From the NCBI GenBank assembly GCA_003427395.1, contig BFEA01000578.1:293460-315571 (forward strand): a stretch of DNA of 22,112 nt, in the 5' to 3' direction. This stretch comes from Chara braunii. Lineage: Eukaryota > Streptophyta > Charophyceae > Charales > Characeae. Shown here in pieces: positions 9,740 to 19,386 of this stretch (position 1 is the first letter of the stretch; every line of letters starts with the position of its first letter). The position numbers and the translations under genes were made by a program. The notes below the pieces were generated by a model, which saw nothing but the letters and a program-made list of their open reading frames with translations, ran no database searches and was not told where the DNA came from.

Positions 9740-10261
9740 CAACAGAAAAATTCCCACAAGAAATGAAAGTTGAAAAAACATTCCATAAAAAAAAAATCCT
9801 TCATATTTATAAATTCTCATTCCAATGTTCGTCAAATTCTAAAATTTCCAATTTAATTTGATAAGTTCCCGTCTAAATATGAGCTTTCCCTTCCAACTAC
9901 ATCTATTTGTTCAAGATGGAATGAAAGTCTGGACGAGTTTATGAAATGCTTTAATTAAATTTTCATTTTACTACAACATATATCTTCTAATTTAGATTGA
10001 ATTAACATATTTAGGACTGAAAATCCTTACTTAGAATGATAGTCTAATTAAAATGTTTCATGAACTCATCCAGACTTTCAATCCATCTCTAGCATGCAGT
10101 TCAAATAAGAAGGGATACCCCATTCTTGGAATGAAAATTTTCAAGTAAGACGAAAAATTTTAAAATTGGAATGATATTTTTTAAGATGGAATGAAAATTT
10201 AAAATTTAGAACGTAATTTTACTCTAGAATGATTATTTAATTCTAGAAAATTTTTCTGTTG
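9740..10261 (-). mobile_element. Foldback MITE 2 in element B ORF1, copy 1 (522 bp, opposite orientation)
   Basis: The reverse complement aligns over its full length to MITE 1 (roughly 85-90% by eye). Termini are CAACAGAAAAATT at the left and AATTTTTCTGTTG at the right, flanked by AT at 9738-9739 and 10262-10263. Removal with one AT gives an ORF1 segment exactly as long as that of element A at this place (49 nt versus 49 nt in the compared stretch). Alternative boundaries with a 4-bp GGAT duplication are possible here but leave a 6-nt gap against element A and do not fit MITE 1. Confidence 0.85.
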
Positions 10262-11442
10262 ATGGATGTCATTTTTAACCGTACGCGCTTTCCTTGCATA
10301 CTGTGCCGCATAAAATTTATTTATCTCCCCCTCCCTTTTCAGCAACTCGAAACGATTCTCCGAAGTAATATCCTCACTTACTTGCGTTGCATGCTTCAGG
10401 TTTCTGAGATGTTTGTGGTGCGCCAATCTGATTTCGCGTTCTACTGTACGTCCCCATTGTAGTTGTTCCACCTCCTGCTTCCACTGCTCTAGTGTGATGA
10501 TCTCCTCCTCCATATTGTCCTCTTCTGATGAGCTCTCATTATCCCAATCTTCAGAGCAGTCCCGCTGATCCTCCTCCGCTTGTCTAATTTCTTCCTCAGT
10601 CATACTTTCCGCATTCCTCATATGCATCCTTCTATCTTCCGCTTCGTCTGTGGAAACTCCCTTTGCTCCTTCCTCTTCAGACACCCTTTCCGACTCCCCT
10701 TTTGCTGCACTTTCCCCGTACGAATCACTGGAGTCCATTTCTTGTCCGCTACCCGACGGTGGTGTTTGCTGGGTACTGCCCCTTTTTCCTTGCCGTGAAT
10801 CCTCCTTTATACCCGTTGTTTGACTCCCCTCCTTCCGTTTATCCTCCCTACTGTTATGAAATCTTTTGCTCCGGTGTGTGTCCTGTTCATGCTGATCTGA
10901 ATTTTTTCCATCTTCTGATAATTCCCTCCTTTTCAATGACTGACGAGATTCTCTTTCAAGGCTCTGAGTCCCCTCCTCCTCCCCACATTCCATGTTGTCA
11001 CTCTGTTCTTCCTTCGTGTTCTGATTACTGAACTCTTGCTCTTGTTCCTGTTTCCTCATCAGATTCTGCTGTTGCTGCCTAGCTGCCAAGTTTTCGAGGA
11101 AAGCTTGTTCTGCATTTTTCCCAATCGCGTGTAGCTCTTCCATGACGAGTAGCCTTTGTTGATCATCCTGGATCATTGATTCTTCTATCATTGGTTTGTT
11201 CAGAAACCCCGTCTCCTTCTCCTCCATCCTTCTTGCCCCTGTCTGCCTCCACCTGCTATCATACGGTGGGTATATGTCTCGTTTAACTGTAGGTTCTCTT
11301 TTTAGAACTCACACCCACCTTGGAGATTTCAAATTGTCATCAAAGATCCACCCTCTGTATTGAGATGAATTGATATACCATACTCCTGACTTAGAGACGC
11401 ATTCCTCCAGCATTGACTAACGCAGTGGTGCTTCCTTACTAT

Positions 11443-11456
11443 CCCCCCCCCCCCCC
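11443..11456 (+). repeat. C14 homopolymer in element B ORF1, copy 1
   Basis: Fourteen consecutive C (G on the coding strand) lie just after the zinc-knuckle codons, encoding a short glycine run. The length is the same in copy 2. Independent genomic copies would often differ in length here, so equality supports a common sequencing source. Confidence 0.9.
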
Positions 11457-11503
11457 TGTGGGCAAAAAGGACCCAGATGACCTCTTCCCCTACACTTGAA
11501 ATA

Positions 11504-11504
11504 N
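11504..11504. other. Ambiguous base exactly at the tandem-copy junction
   Basis: A single N separates the end of copy 1 (within the ORF1 zinc-knuckle region of element B) from the start of copy 2 (mid-ORF1 of element A). There are no other Ns between 3649 and 11503 or after 11504. No obvious microhomology is seen across the join. This looks like a contig join or consensus conflict rather than a natural breakpoint, although a real breakpoint is not excluded. Confidence 0.85.
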
Positions 11505-12065
11505 CTGTTCCACCTCCTTAATCCACCGGTCCCTTGTCCAATCCTCCACATCTGTGTCCTCCTGGCCCTCCTCCTCCTCTTCTTCTTCTTCCCCCGTTGA
11601 GGATTCGCTGTCTTCTTTTTCTGAACTCTCCCTCTGGTCCTCTTCTGCCTGCAGAATCTGTTGTACTGTCATGTTTTCGACATTTTGCATGCCCTTCCTT
11701 CTCGCCCTTTCTCTTACCTCCTCTTCATCATCGAGTGAAACATGATCCTGGGCACCCTGAGATCCGCATTTGCCTTCTTCGTACTGTGAGGATCCTTCTG
11801 GGTGGTAATTGTCAGTCAAGTCCTCCTCTCTCTCTCCTACTGTGTCTGTCCCTTCTTCACCACTTCCCCTTGAGGTCCCCTCCATAGAGCTTGAGTCTGA
11901 ATCCCTCACCTTCCCTAGGCTCTCTGCTGATTCGCCCTCTTCCTTCTCCGTAGCGTCCTCACTTCCAGATTGGGTCTTTTGTCTTCTTTTTCCCTGCTGC
12001 AAATCACTATCTTGAGAGTTTCCTAGTTCCTGTGTTAGACTTTGGTCTTCTGGTTTATGTCGCTC
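11505..12065 (-). pseudogene. Element A ORF1 fragment, copy 2 (cut at the junction)
   Basis: Open frame from after TAG 12066-12068, with first Met at 12002, down to the junction at 11505. It is the same Ser/Glu-rich acidic segment as 3346-3906 but without the stop: 11652-11654 reads CTG. It ends in the codons for EVEQ, where the homologous block of ORF1 should continue with WGRT. In this copy the rest of element A is replaced by the end of tandem copy 1. This copy is the better guide to the true base sequence of 3346-3660. Confidence 0.8.
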
Positions 12066-12101
12066 CTATAATCTCTCCTTCTCTCCATGATTGCTGAGCC
12101 C

Positions 12102-13076
12102 TTAAGCTCCTTCTCTTGATTGATTTTCAACCCTCCTCCATTTAAATGCCAGATTATTTCCCTGAATGGTTGCAACCGCTCCTTGACCCAGTACGTTGGT
12201 ATTGAATTTCTTCTTTATTTCCTCTTCCTGTTCCGGATTTTGCAGTATTTGGGTCTTGACCCTCTTCCATTGCGCACGTAAGTCTGTTTCAAGTAATGAC
12301 CAGAATATCTCCCTTGCCTCCTGTATATGCATTTTGCTTCCGTCAATAGTAATTTGACATCTCCTCTTCCAAATAGTCCATAGGCTGTATTGACGTATCA
12401 GCTGAAACATAAGCTTCTCGGACGATTTCCACTGCCTCGGGATGTGGGTTCCTAACAAGAGAGAAGTTTTAGTGTCTAACCATGGGGCCTTTGAAATCTG
12501 AACCCATATACTCTTGGCCTCTTCCCAAATTATGACTGCTCCCGTACATTCCAACAGGCAATGCTGCATTGATTCTGTTATGCTACCCTGACACACTCTG
12601 CACTCCGCATTCACTGGGTCCCTTCTTGACCGACTCATTTTCTCGTATAACCATTCATTGACGGGTAGAGCTAAATGGGCTATTAGCCACTGCATGCTTC
12701 TGACTTTTCCCAAGCGTATTGCATTAATCGCCGACCAAGGGAACGTAGACAGTTGTTCCTGTGGAATCCCTACCCTCTTTTCCCACCTCTTCCGTAGTTG
12801 AGGCGTAAGAGAAAAGGATCTTCTTCTCAACCTATAACCTATCCGAGTGGTGTAATGCAGAATATTAATTCTTCTTTCTGTTCCCACGGTGCCACTTCTG
12901 ATTTTCCATGCCCATTCCGCCGGGTCGACTTCCAGATCTTCCAATGGAGTATTTGGACAGAAGACTGTGAATTCGTCCATTTTAACTACTCTCACCTTAC
13001 GCAATTGACTTTTGAGAATGGTTATAAACACTTTGGAATTCTTGTCAAGTAAGGACGTGGTGGTCCCTTGATTCAT
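12102..13076 (-). CDS. Element B ORF2 segment, copy 2: C-terminal zf-RVT region, 324 residues
   Basis: The zinc site is Cys159, Cys162, His172 and Cys177, with the surrounding ECTGAVIIWEEAKSIW pattern typical of zf-RVT (conserved Cys...Trp). This domain type closes many plant-lineage LINE ORF2 proteins and is usually thought to help bind nucleic acid. The frame is open upstream to TAG 13194-13196, so the Met at 13076 is internal. Identical to 3943-4917. Confidence 0.87.
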   Translation of the reverse strand: MNQGTTTSLLDKNSKVFITILKSQLRKVRVVKMDEFTVFCPNTPLEDLEVDPAEWAWKIRSGTVGTERRINILHYTTRIGYRLRRRSFSLTPQLRKRWEKRVGIPQEQLSTFPWSAINAIRLGKVRSMQWLIAHLALPVNEWLYEKMSRSRRDPVNAECRVCQGSITESMQHCLLECTGAVIIWEEAKSIWVQISKAPWLDTKTSLLLGTHIPRQWKSSEKLMFQLIRQYSLWTIWKRRCQITIDGSKMHIQEAREIFWSLLETDLRAQWKRVKTQILQNPEQEEEIKKKFNTNVLGQGAVATIQGNNLAFKWRRVENQSREGA

Positions 13077-13454
13077 GATAGTATATTTGTCTGCCTGAAG
13101 CCATTCTAGCCTTGCAATCTCCTGATCCCATATCCTGAAGACTTCTATTGGATCAATGTCATCTTGCCATGTGGCCCAGTCTCCTAGGCCCCACTATGAT
13201 CCTTTTCTCAAAAGATCCTCCCACCTTTGTGGAATGGCTCTTAGGACTATTTCTAAATTTTTTGACAGACTGTGACAACCCTTTAATTGCCCCCTCAGCT
13301 GTTTAGCTGTTTTCCACCTATTTTCATAAGCATCCCACAGGTGTTTAATCTGCCAGACCCCATGCTCCAGCCACTTGCACCATTTTGTGTCTTTATATGA
13401 GAGTGTCAGTGGTTTTCCCTGCCCATCCCTGATACTTGAGTTACAAAATAATGA

Positions 13455-15056
13455 CTATCTCAAAACTTCCTCTCTTGTATGAGGCTCACTGACCCTTGCA
13501 GGGAAAATTTCCTTCCATATTTTCATTAGTTGAGGCCAATATGACGCATTCGTTACTTCTTCCTCGTTACCCCCTCTGTCATAAACTTTTGTAACTCCTT
13601 TCGCCCAATTGCTACACATGACCCAGAAGTGTCCCGACATATTCCATGGGGTTCTATACTTAGCCAATTTCCTAGTTTGATAGAGCGCTAAGGACGTCCA
13701 AGGTAACTTATGCTGGGTGATTAACTTAATTACCCATTTCGTCTGGAGTGCTTTAAGTTGGATGATGAACAAATTATGTCTAGTGACATGCTTCCATGCC
13801 ACCTTGGAAATGAAGTGTACGGACATTGCGTTAGATGTCCATAAGTAGGCCGCTGCCCTTCTTCTCAGTAATGTTAATGTGATATTTGGCGAAGTCCAAA
13901 TCGACCCTGCATACAAGATCATAGAGAAGATAGATGCATTTAATATGAGTGTCCTCCCAAATATCGAAGTATAGACCTTCGACCAAGCCCCCAACTTACC
14001 CAAGATGTTAGCCATTAGATCTGCTGCCTTGGAGTGATGTGTGCCTGCCTCTGTGATTTTCACACCTAGATATCTAATTGGGGTTTGTGGGGACATCCAT
14101 TGTAGCCCCTCTGGACATTCCAACGGGAGTCGCCCTTCTTGCCCTTGTTCACCCATCAACCAAGCCTCCGTTTTTTGCCAGTTTATTTTCATTTCTGACG
14201 CTAATTGAAAGGCTTTCATTGCCCTAGTTAATGCTTGAAATGATGAGTCTGATGCCCTAATGAGCACTGTTAGATCATCAGCAAACATTACAATTGCGAG
14301 AAGGTGAACGGAGTGTCCCTGTTGATCTTGTTCTACCACTAATCTTTGAATTGAAGGATCCTTTCGCAAGAAGGAAGCGACTGTCTCCATTATGAACATG
14401 AAGATTGGCGCCGCCAACGGGTCACCTTGCCTAACTGATCTCGGCATTCTATAGGTTGTTGACAAATGACCATTAACTTGCACTTGGCCCTGTGCATTGT
14501 TATATAAAACCCTTATCCATTTCCTAAAATTCGGACCTACTCCCATCTTTTTCATGCATTGCTGCAGAAAGGGTCAGCTGACCTGGTCATAAGCCTTCTC
14601 AAAGTCGAATAACATAATTGCAACATTAATACGTTTATCTCTTATATATCTTACTGTCTCAGTCAGCGTCATGACGTTGTCTAAAATGAACCTTCCCGGT
14701 ATAAATCCTGTCTGGTCCAAATGAAAACAACTCGCTGTGAGGGGAGTGAGTCTGTTTACTAATGCTTTGGCTATTATCTTATGCGTCAGTGTTAGTAACT
14801 TAATCGGCCTATAATTTCTAATGTCCGAAGGGATTCCTTTCTTATATAATAGCGTCTCGACTCCTGTTGCCGGATCCTGTCCTAATCCTTCATCTTGCCA
14901 TGCTTGCTCTAGATAGGATAGATATTCTACCCCTAGTATTGGCCAAAATTCCAACCAAAATTCCTTTGTCAAACTGTCCCTTCCCGAAGTCTTGTTTGGA
15001 GCCATAGACTTCAATGCTTCCCATAATTCCTCAAGTGTCAAGGGTGCATCTAGCAT
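13455..15056 (-). CDS. Element B ORF2 segment, copy 2: reverse transcriptase core, split by TGA 14574-14576
   Basis: The first stretch (15056-14574, 160 residues) contains NKTSGRDSL (21-29), YKKG (71-74), NYRPIKLL (81-88), DQTGFIPGR (114-122) and motif A with catalytic Asp151 in LFDFEKAYD. The second stretch (366 residues from its first Met) has motif B RQGDPLAAPIF (42-52), motif C MFADD with Asp93/Asp94, INWQKTEAWL and the YLGVKI motif, then a Trp-rich thumb. The catalytic triad is present. Only the reading frame is broken, by Trp TGG to TGA and by TAG 13455-13457. Confidence 0.92.
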
Positions 15057-15062
15057 TACTGC

Positions 15063-15395
15063 TTATTGGGAGATCGTAGGTTGCAGATAATTTAAAAACT
15101 TTGACCGTGCCTCTTTAACCTGATGTTGTGGGTGATCAGCATCCCTAGTTGTATAAAGATTACTATAAAAGTTGTGGGCTATTTGGATCATCTCTTCTGT
15201 GACCGATGTAAGACCTAACGGACCCTCCAGTTGATCTATCTGAGCGTTTCTTCCCCTAGACTTGATTTTCTGAAAGAAGAACTTCGTCATTCTCTCTCCC
15301 TCCTCCCATTCCTTAACCGTAACTCTCATTTGTAAACCTCTCAGTCTCCAACGTTCCCAATCGGCCAGTTCCTGCCACTTCCAGAGCCTTTTCAT
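15063..15395 (-). CDS. Element B ORF2 segment, copy 2: linker between endonuclease and RT, 110 residues
   Basis: This picks up the ORF2 frame after the frameshift and shows EGERMTKFFFQKI, matching element A, then a helical stretch ending at YLQPTISQ before TAA 15063-15065. Element A reads through here with CGA GAA (Arg-Glu) in place of CAA TAA. Its first Met is an internal codon. The identical segment in copy 1 is 6904-7236. Confidence 0.85.
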   Translation of the reverse strand: MKRLWKWQELADWERWRLRGLQMRVTVKEWEEGERMTKFFFQKIKSRGRNAQIDQLEGPLGLTSVTEEMIQIAHNFYSNLYTTRDADHPQHQVKEARSKFLNYLQPTISQ

Positions 15396-16530
15396 ACATT
15401 TCTTGACCAGGACAACTTATCATGTTGTGTTCCGCAAGCTTCATTGCTTGCTGGAGCCCCCACTCCCTTTCCTTTCTTCTAGCCGCTAACCTTCTGGCTA
15501 CTCCCTCTGAGGCTTTAGAAAGTGCATTTAGCAAGTCGGAAAACTTTTGGGTATCTGGATTGTGTGACTGACATGTCTGTAGCACCGCCTGTCTCATTTC
15601 CGGAGTACGTAGTAGTGAGTTATCTAATTTATAAAAACTCTTTCCTCTAATGGCCTGTTTATTTATTATAAGATTCAGAAAAATGAGTTTGTGGTCCAAT
15701 CCAACCGCAAAGGATAAATCTCCTAAGCCTACTGGTTGTATCATACCTATTATGGTAGGAGATGTTAGAAAGTAGTCTATTCTAGACGCAGACACGTGCT
15801 GACTACGGTTCCTTTTTAAATAAGTGAACCTTATTTCCTCTGGATAATGCAATCTATAAGGATCCACTAGGTCGCTGTTTGCCATCAACCTGTGTACTGG
15901 TAGTGCTTCCTCCATCACTCCCTCCTCCCAGTGCCTGCCTGCTGCCGACATTCTATCTAAGCGAGGGTCCAGGGCCGCATTCCAGTCTCCCGCTATTATC
16001 AAATGCCTATCTGCTTCCAATTGTTCCTGTATGATTTTCACAAACGCTGACCTCAGTTGTAACCCATTTGGACAATAAACGCCTAGTAACGTATACGGCT
16101 CATCGTGTAGCTCAAAATTAATCTTAACCCATCTTCCCTCTAATTCATCCACTGTCGTACTCATTACCCTTATTTTTTCTACCGCTCGCGATCTACTATT
16201 TTGTAGAATAACTACTCCTGCTGAGTGTGATCTGTCCGCAGGTACCCACCAAGCCTCTTTTATTCTCTGGAGTTTTTGGATAATTTTTCTCTGGATTTGC
16301 TGATGGTCCCGAGTTTCTGAGAGGTGTGTTTCTAGAAAGCAGGTGAAGTCCTGCGGCGATGATCCAAACCAATCTATATATTTTGTCACATTATGCCACT
16401 TATCCTGATTTTTCATTATTCCCACCATTCCATTTACATTCCACGATATAATACTTAGTTCCGGAAGAGTATGGCCTGCCTGATCTTTCCTTGTCTTCTT
16501 TAATAGTCTCCAAGCTCTCCCTTCCACCAT
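15313..16530 (-). CDS. Element B ORF2 segment, copy 2: AP-endonuclease domain, 405 residues
   Basis: Residues 25-285 carry the exonuclease-endonuclease-phosphatase fold: Asn in SWNVNG (29-34), Glu67 in FLETHL, Asp182/Asn184 in GDWN, Asp252 in SRIDYFL and Asp279/His280 in GLDHK. All expected catalytic positions are present. The Gln normally before the catalytic Glu is Leu. Residues ~290-385 form a Lys/Arg/Gln-rich linker. The last ~20 residues follow the frameshift and are not native. Identical to 7154-8371. Confidence 0.92.
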   Translation of the reverse strand: MVEGRAWRLLKKTRKDQAGHTLPELSIISWNVNGMVGIMKNQDKWHNVTKYIDWFGSSPQDFTCFLETHLSETRDHQQIQRKIIQKLQRIKEAWWVPADRSHSAGVVILQNSRSRAVEKIRVMSTTVDELEGRWVKINFELHDEPYTLLGVYCPNGLQLRSAFVKIIQEQLEADRHLIIAGDWNAALDPRLDRMSAAGRHWEEGVMEEALPVHRLMANSDLVDPYRLHYPEEIRFTYLKRNRSQHVSASRIDYFLTSPTIIGMIQPVGLGDLSFAVGLDHKLIFLNLIINKQAIRGKSFYKLDNSLLRTPEMRQAVLQTCQSHNPDTQKFSDLLNALSKASEGVARRLAARRKEREWGLQQAMKLAEHNMISCPGQEMYEKALEVAGTGRLGTLETERFTNESYG

Positions 16531-16664
16531 AACCTATTCCTTATTGTCTTAGGTCTATAATTCAAGTGGTTATAAACTTTAAGATCCCATTCCCCCTATA
16601 TCGATGACTATTGAAAACGGAGTTACCCTCTTGTCAAGGTACTCCGGCTTCCATGCAAAAGCAT

Positions 16665-17185
16665 CAACATAAAATTTTCCTAGAATTAAATAATCATTCT
16701 AGAGTAAAATTACATTTTAAATTCCAAATTTTCATTCCGTCTTAAAAAATGTAATTCCAATTTTAAAATTTTCCGTCTTACTTGAAAACTTTCCTTCCAA
16801 GAATGGGGTATCCCTTCCTATTTGAACTGTATGCTAAAGATGGAATGAAAGTCTGGATGATTTCATGAAATATTTTAATTGGACTGTCATTCTAAGTAAG
16901 GATTTCCAGTCATAAATAGGTTAATCCAATCTAAATTAGACGATATTTGTTGTAATAGAATGAAAGTCTAATTAAAATATTTCATAAACTCGTCCAGACT
17001 TGTATTCCATCTTGAACAAATAGATGTAGTTGGAAGGAAAAACTCATATTTAGACGGGATCTTATCAAATTAAATTGAAAGTTTTAGAGTTGGACAAACA
17101 TTTGAATAATAATTTATAAATATGAAGGATTTTTTTTTATGGAATGTTTTTTCAACTTTCATTTCTCATGGGAATTTTTCTGTTG
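16665..17185 (+). mobile_element. Foldback MITE 1, copy 2 (521 bp)
   Basis: Same as 8506-9026. Terminal CAACA...TGTTG inverted ends are flanked by AT (16663-16664 and 17186-17187). It is AT-rich, without a coding frame, and palindromic about its midpoint at 16925. It sits in element B ORF1 where element A has uninterrupted coding, so it is younger than the split of A and B. Confidence 0.85.
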
Positions 17186-17278
17186 ATCCACTTCCGCCGC
17201 ACAGCGTGCCACCCATTCTGGCGATTTCATTCCCCCTAACAAACCGTAAAGAATAGTTTCAACCACCTGCCATGACAT

Positions 17279-17503
17279 TCAGACCAGACCCTTCGTCAAG
17301 ATAATATTATCCCTTACATGCATAAGTAATGGTGTAAAGTCCTCCCCCTCACCTCCTTCACTTTCTTTTGTCACTTCTTTCCTCTTGTCTCCAAGAACGT
17401 AGGCTCGATCTGGTAATCCTTCCCCTATGATGTTCTTCAAATATTCCCCTGTACATGCATTTTCCGGGGCTACAATCAAATGGAGAGAGCGATGAATTGC
17501 CAC
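17279..17503 (-). CDS. Element B ORF1 segment between the MITEs (HSDWEVAI block)
   Basis: Part of the ORF1 stretch lying between MITE 1 and MITE 2 (17186-17898). It is bounded by TGA 17561-17563 upstream and TGA 17279-17281 downstream, with conserved HSDWEVAIHRSL and an acidic Gly/Glu patch. The coiled coil lies just upstream in the same frame (about 17640-17740). A 105-residue Arg-rich open frame at 17677-17994 overlaps it, but that is the wrong frame and starts inside MITE 2. The copy is at 9120-9344. Confidence 0.7.
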   Translation of the reverse strand: MAIHRSLHLIVAPENACTGEYLKNIIGEGLPDRAYVLGDKRKEVTKESEGGEGEDFTPLLMHVRDNIILTKGLV

Positions 17504-17898
17504 CTCCCAATCGGAATGCTTTTTATTCCACCGACAAGGAAGAATTACCCTTCCCTTAGCTCAATTCTTTGCCCCCAATTTTGCCGCTGCATCAATGTCT
17601 TTGAAGTGACCTTTTGGTATTTTCAACAAATTTATAGTATCCTCCTCCAACTCCCTGTTCTCATCCCTTAACGCATTCACCTGAGCTTCCAGAATTGTTG
17701 CCTGCCTTTGCAGATCCTCCTTCTCTTTTTGCTCATCTCCCTCTTGTTGCTGGTTTGCTTCCTTCGTAGTCTGTTCCGCTCTGCTTTCCTGTTCCTCCTC
17801 CGCCTGTGTTTTCCGCTTCCTCTTACCATCCTTGCTGGCTTTGCTCTGATATGTGTTGGGCCATTGGAAACTCTTAGCGTATTCATCATGCTGGATAT

Positions 17899-18420
17899 CA
17901 ACAGAAAAATTCCCACAAGAAATGAAAGTTGAAAAAACATTCCATAAAAAAAAAATCCTTCATATTTATAAATTCTCATTCCAATGTTCGTCAAATTCTA
18001 AAATTTCCAATTTAATTTGATAAGTTCCCGTCTAAATATGAGCTTTCCCTTCCAACTACATCTATTTGTTCAAGATGGAATGAAAGTCTGGACGAGTTTA
18101 TGAAATGCTTTAATTAAATTTTCATTTTACTACAACATATATCTTCTAATTTAGATTGAATTAACATATTTAGGACTGAAAATCCTTACTTAGAATGATA
18201 GTCTAATTAAAATGTTTCATGAACTCATCCAGACTTTCAATCCATCTCTAGCATGCAGTTCAAATAAGAAGGGATACCCCATTCTTGGAATGAAAATTTT
18301 CAAGTAAGACGAAAAATTTTAAAATTGGAATGATATTTTTTAAGATGGAATGAAAATTTAAAATTTAGAACGTAATTTTACTCTAGAATGATTATTTAAT
18401 TCTAGAAAATTTTTCTGTTG
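17899..18420 (-). mobile_element. Foldback MITE 2, copy 2 (522 bp)
   Basis: Same as 9740-10261, in inverted orientation to MITE 1, flanked by AT (17897-17898 and 18421-18422). Its ends are CAACAGAAAAATT and AATTTTTCTGTTG. The two insertions differ from each other at many sites, so they are separate family members rather than a recent local copy of one another. Confidence 0.85.
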
Positions 18421-19386
18421 ATGGATGTCATTTTTAACCGTACGCGCTTTCCTTGCATACTGTGCCGCATAAAATTTATTTATCTCCCCCTCCCTTTTCA
18501 GCAACTCGAAACGATTCTCCGAAGTAATATCCTCACTTACTTGCGTTGCATGCTTCAGGTTTCTGAGATGTTTGTGGTGCGCCAATCTGATTTCGCGTTC
18601 TACTGTACGTCCCCATTGTAGTTGTTCCACCTCCTGCTTCCACTGCTCTAGTGTGATGATCTCCTCCTCCATATTGTCCTCTTCTGATGAGCTCTCATTA
18701 TCCCAATCTTCAGAGCAGTCCCGCTGATCCTCCTCCGCTTGTCTAATTTCTTCCTCAGTCATACTTTCCGCATTCCTCATATGCATCCTTCTATCTTCCG
18801 CTTCGTCTGTGGAAACTCCCTTTGCTCCTTCCTCTTCAGACACCCTTTCCGACTCCCCTTTTGCTGCACTTTCCCCGTACGAATCACTGGAGTCCATTTC
18901 TTGTCCGCTACCCGACGGTGGTGTTTGCTGGGTACTGCCCCTTTTTCCTTGCCGTGAATCCTCCTTTATACCCGTTGTTTGACTCCCCTCCTTCCGTTTA
19001 TCCTCCCTACTGTTATGAAATCTTTTGCTCCGGTGTGTGTCCTGTTCATGCTGATCTGAATTTTTTCCATCTTCTGATAATTCCCTCCTTTTCAATGACT
19101 GACGAGATTCTCTTTCAAGGCTCTGAGTCCCCTCCTCCTCCCCACATTCCATGTTGTCACTCTGTTCTTCCTTCGTGTTCTGATTACTGAACTCTTGCTC
19201 TTGTTCCTGTTTCCTCATCAGATTCTGCTGTTGCTGCCTAGCTGCCAAGTTTTCGAGGAAAGCTTGTTCTGCATTTTTCCCAATCGCGTGTAGCTCTTCC
19301 ATGACGAGTAGCCTTTGTTGATCATCCTGGATCATTGATTCTTCTATCATTGGTTTGTTCAGAAACCCCGTCTCCTTCTCCTCCAT
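18358..19386 (-). CDS. Element B ORF1 middle segment (342-residue open frame running into MITE 2)
   Basis: A Gln/Glu/Ser/Lys-rich hydrophilic region (low complexity, many EEE and QQQ) is followed by VEQLQWGRT and the IRLAHHKHLRNL block, which is strongly shared with element A. The last ~20 residues, from about 18420, are encoded by MITE 2 and are not part of ORF1. The Met at 19386 is internal: the frame upstream is shared and interrupted only by TGA 19468-19470. The identical copy is at 10199-11227. Confidence 0.8.
   Translation of the reverse strand: MEEKETGFLNKPMIEESMIQDDQQRLLVMEELHAIGKNAEQAFLENLAARQQQQNLMRKQEQEQEFSNQNTKEEQSDNMECGEEEGTQSLERESRQSLKRRELSEDGKNSDQHEQDTHRSKRFHNSREDKRKEGSQTTGIKEDSRQGKRGSTQQTPPSGSGQEMDSSDSYGESAAKGESERVSEEEGAKGVSTDEAEDRRMHMRNAESMTEEEIRQAEEDQRDCSEDWDNESSSEEDNMEEEIITLEQWKQEVEQLQWGRTVEREIRLAHHKHLRNLKHATQVSEDITSENRFELLKREGEINKFYAAQYARKARTVKNDIHQQKNFLELNNHSRVKLRSKF

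Larger units (their letters stand above)
3907..11503 (-). mobile_element. LINE element B, copy 1 (5' end cut off at tandem junction)
   Basis: It holds the same element as 12066-20547 but lacks the first ~295 codons of ORF1, because the tandem unit ends inside the zinc-knuckle region. It contains ORF2 (3943-8371), ORF1 (8420-11503) and both MITE insertions. The 3' end lies between the ORF2 stop (3943) and 3907, where element A ORF1 coding begins. No poly(A) (poly-T on the plus strand) is present in that interval. Confidence 0.88.
8420..11503 (-). pseudogene. Element B ORF1, copy 1 (5' part missing; interrupted by two MITEs)
   Basis: This is the same sequence as 16579-19662. In-frame stops are TAG 11417-11419, TGA 11309-11311, TGA 9402-9404 and TGA 9120-9122. 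The terminal stop is TAA 8420-8422, 48 nt before the ORF2 start. MITE insertions at 8506-9026 and 9740-10261 interrupt it. The frame is consistent end to end when each MITE plus one 2-bp AT is discounted. The first ~295 codons (RNA-binding-like domain and start) are absent because the tandem unit ends here. Confidence 0.85.
3346..11504. repeat. 8,159-bp direct tandem duplication, copy 1
   Basis: Every coding segment from 3346 to 11503 recurs exactly 8,159 bases later. Examples are the endonuclease segment 7154-8371/15313-16530, the RT segment 5296-6396/13455-14555 and the ORF1 segment 10199-11227/18358-19386, all with identical translations. The differences I found are confined to the start of this copy: 3494-3496, N at 3622 and NN at 3647-3648. 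The left edge is sharp: 3345 (a) precedes the shared sequence here, while N precedes it at 11504. The edges fall at non-equivalent places in the two ORF1s, so this is not simple unequal recombination between elements A and B. Confidence 0.95.
12102..16530 (-). pseudogene. Element B ORF2, copy 2: endonuclease-reverse transcriptase, inactivated
   Basis: About 1,476 codons from an ATG 48 nt past the ORF1 stop. The endonuclease frame shifts once at about 15365-15395. The RT frame then contains TAA 15063-15065, TGA 14574-14576, TAG 13455-13457 and TAG 13194-13196, and ends at 12102-12104. The protein would nick target DNA and copy the LINE RNA at the nick (target-primed reverse transcription), in a ribonucleoprotein with ORF1 product. 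No RNase H domain is visible. In element A the aligned codons at 15063 and 14574 are sense, which shows the stops are later mutations and not a variant genetic code. Confidence 0.92.

Noticed and set aside
10199-10260. ORF1 C-terminus ending HQQKNFLELNNHSRVKLRSKF-like
   Set aside because: These residues are encoded by MITE 2 sequence, an accidental read-in, not a native C-terminus.
9736-10265. 4-bp GGAT target duplication for MITE 2
   Set aside because: It is visible in the flanks, but it leaves a 6-nt gap against element A and has no counterpart at MITE 1; the 2-bp AT model fits both insertions.
17677-17994. 105-residue Arg-rich minus-strand open frame (also at 9518-9835)
   Set aside because: It starts inside MITE 2 and runs in the wrong frame relative to the ORF1 coding that aligns with element A.
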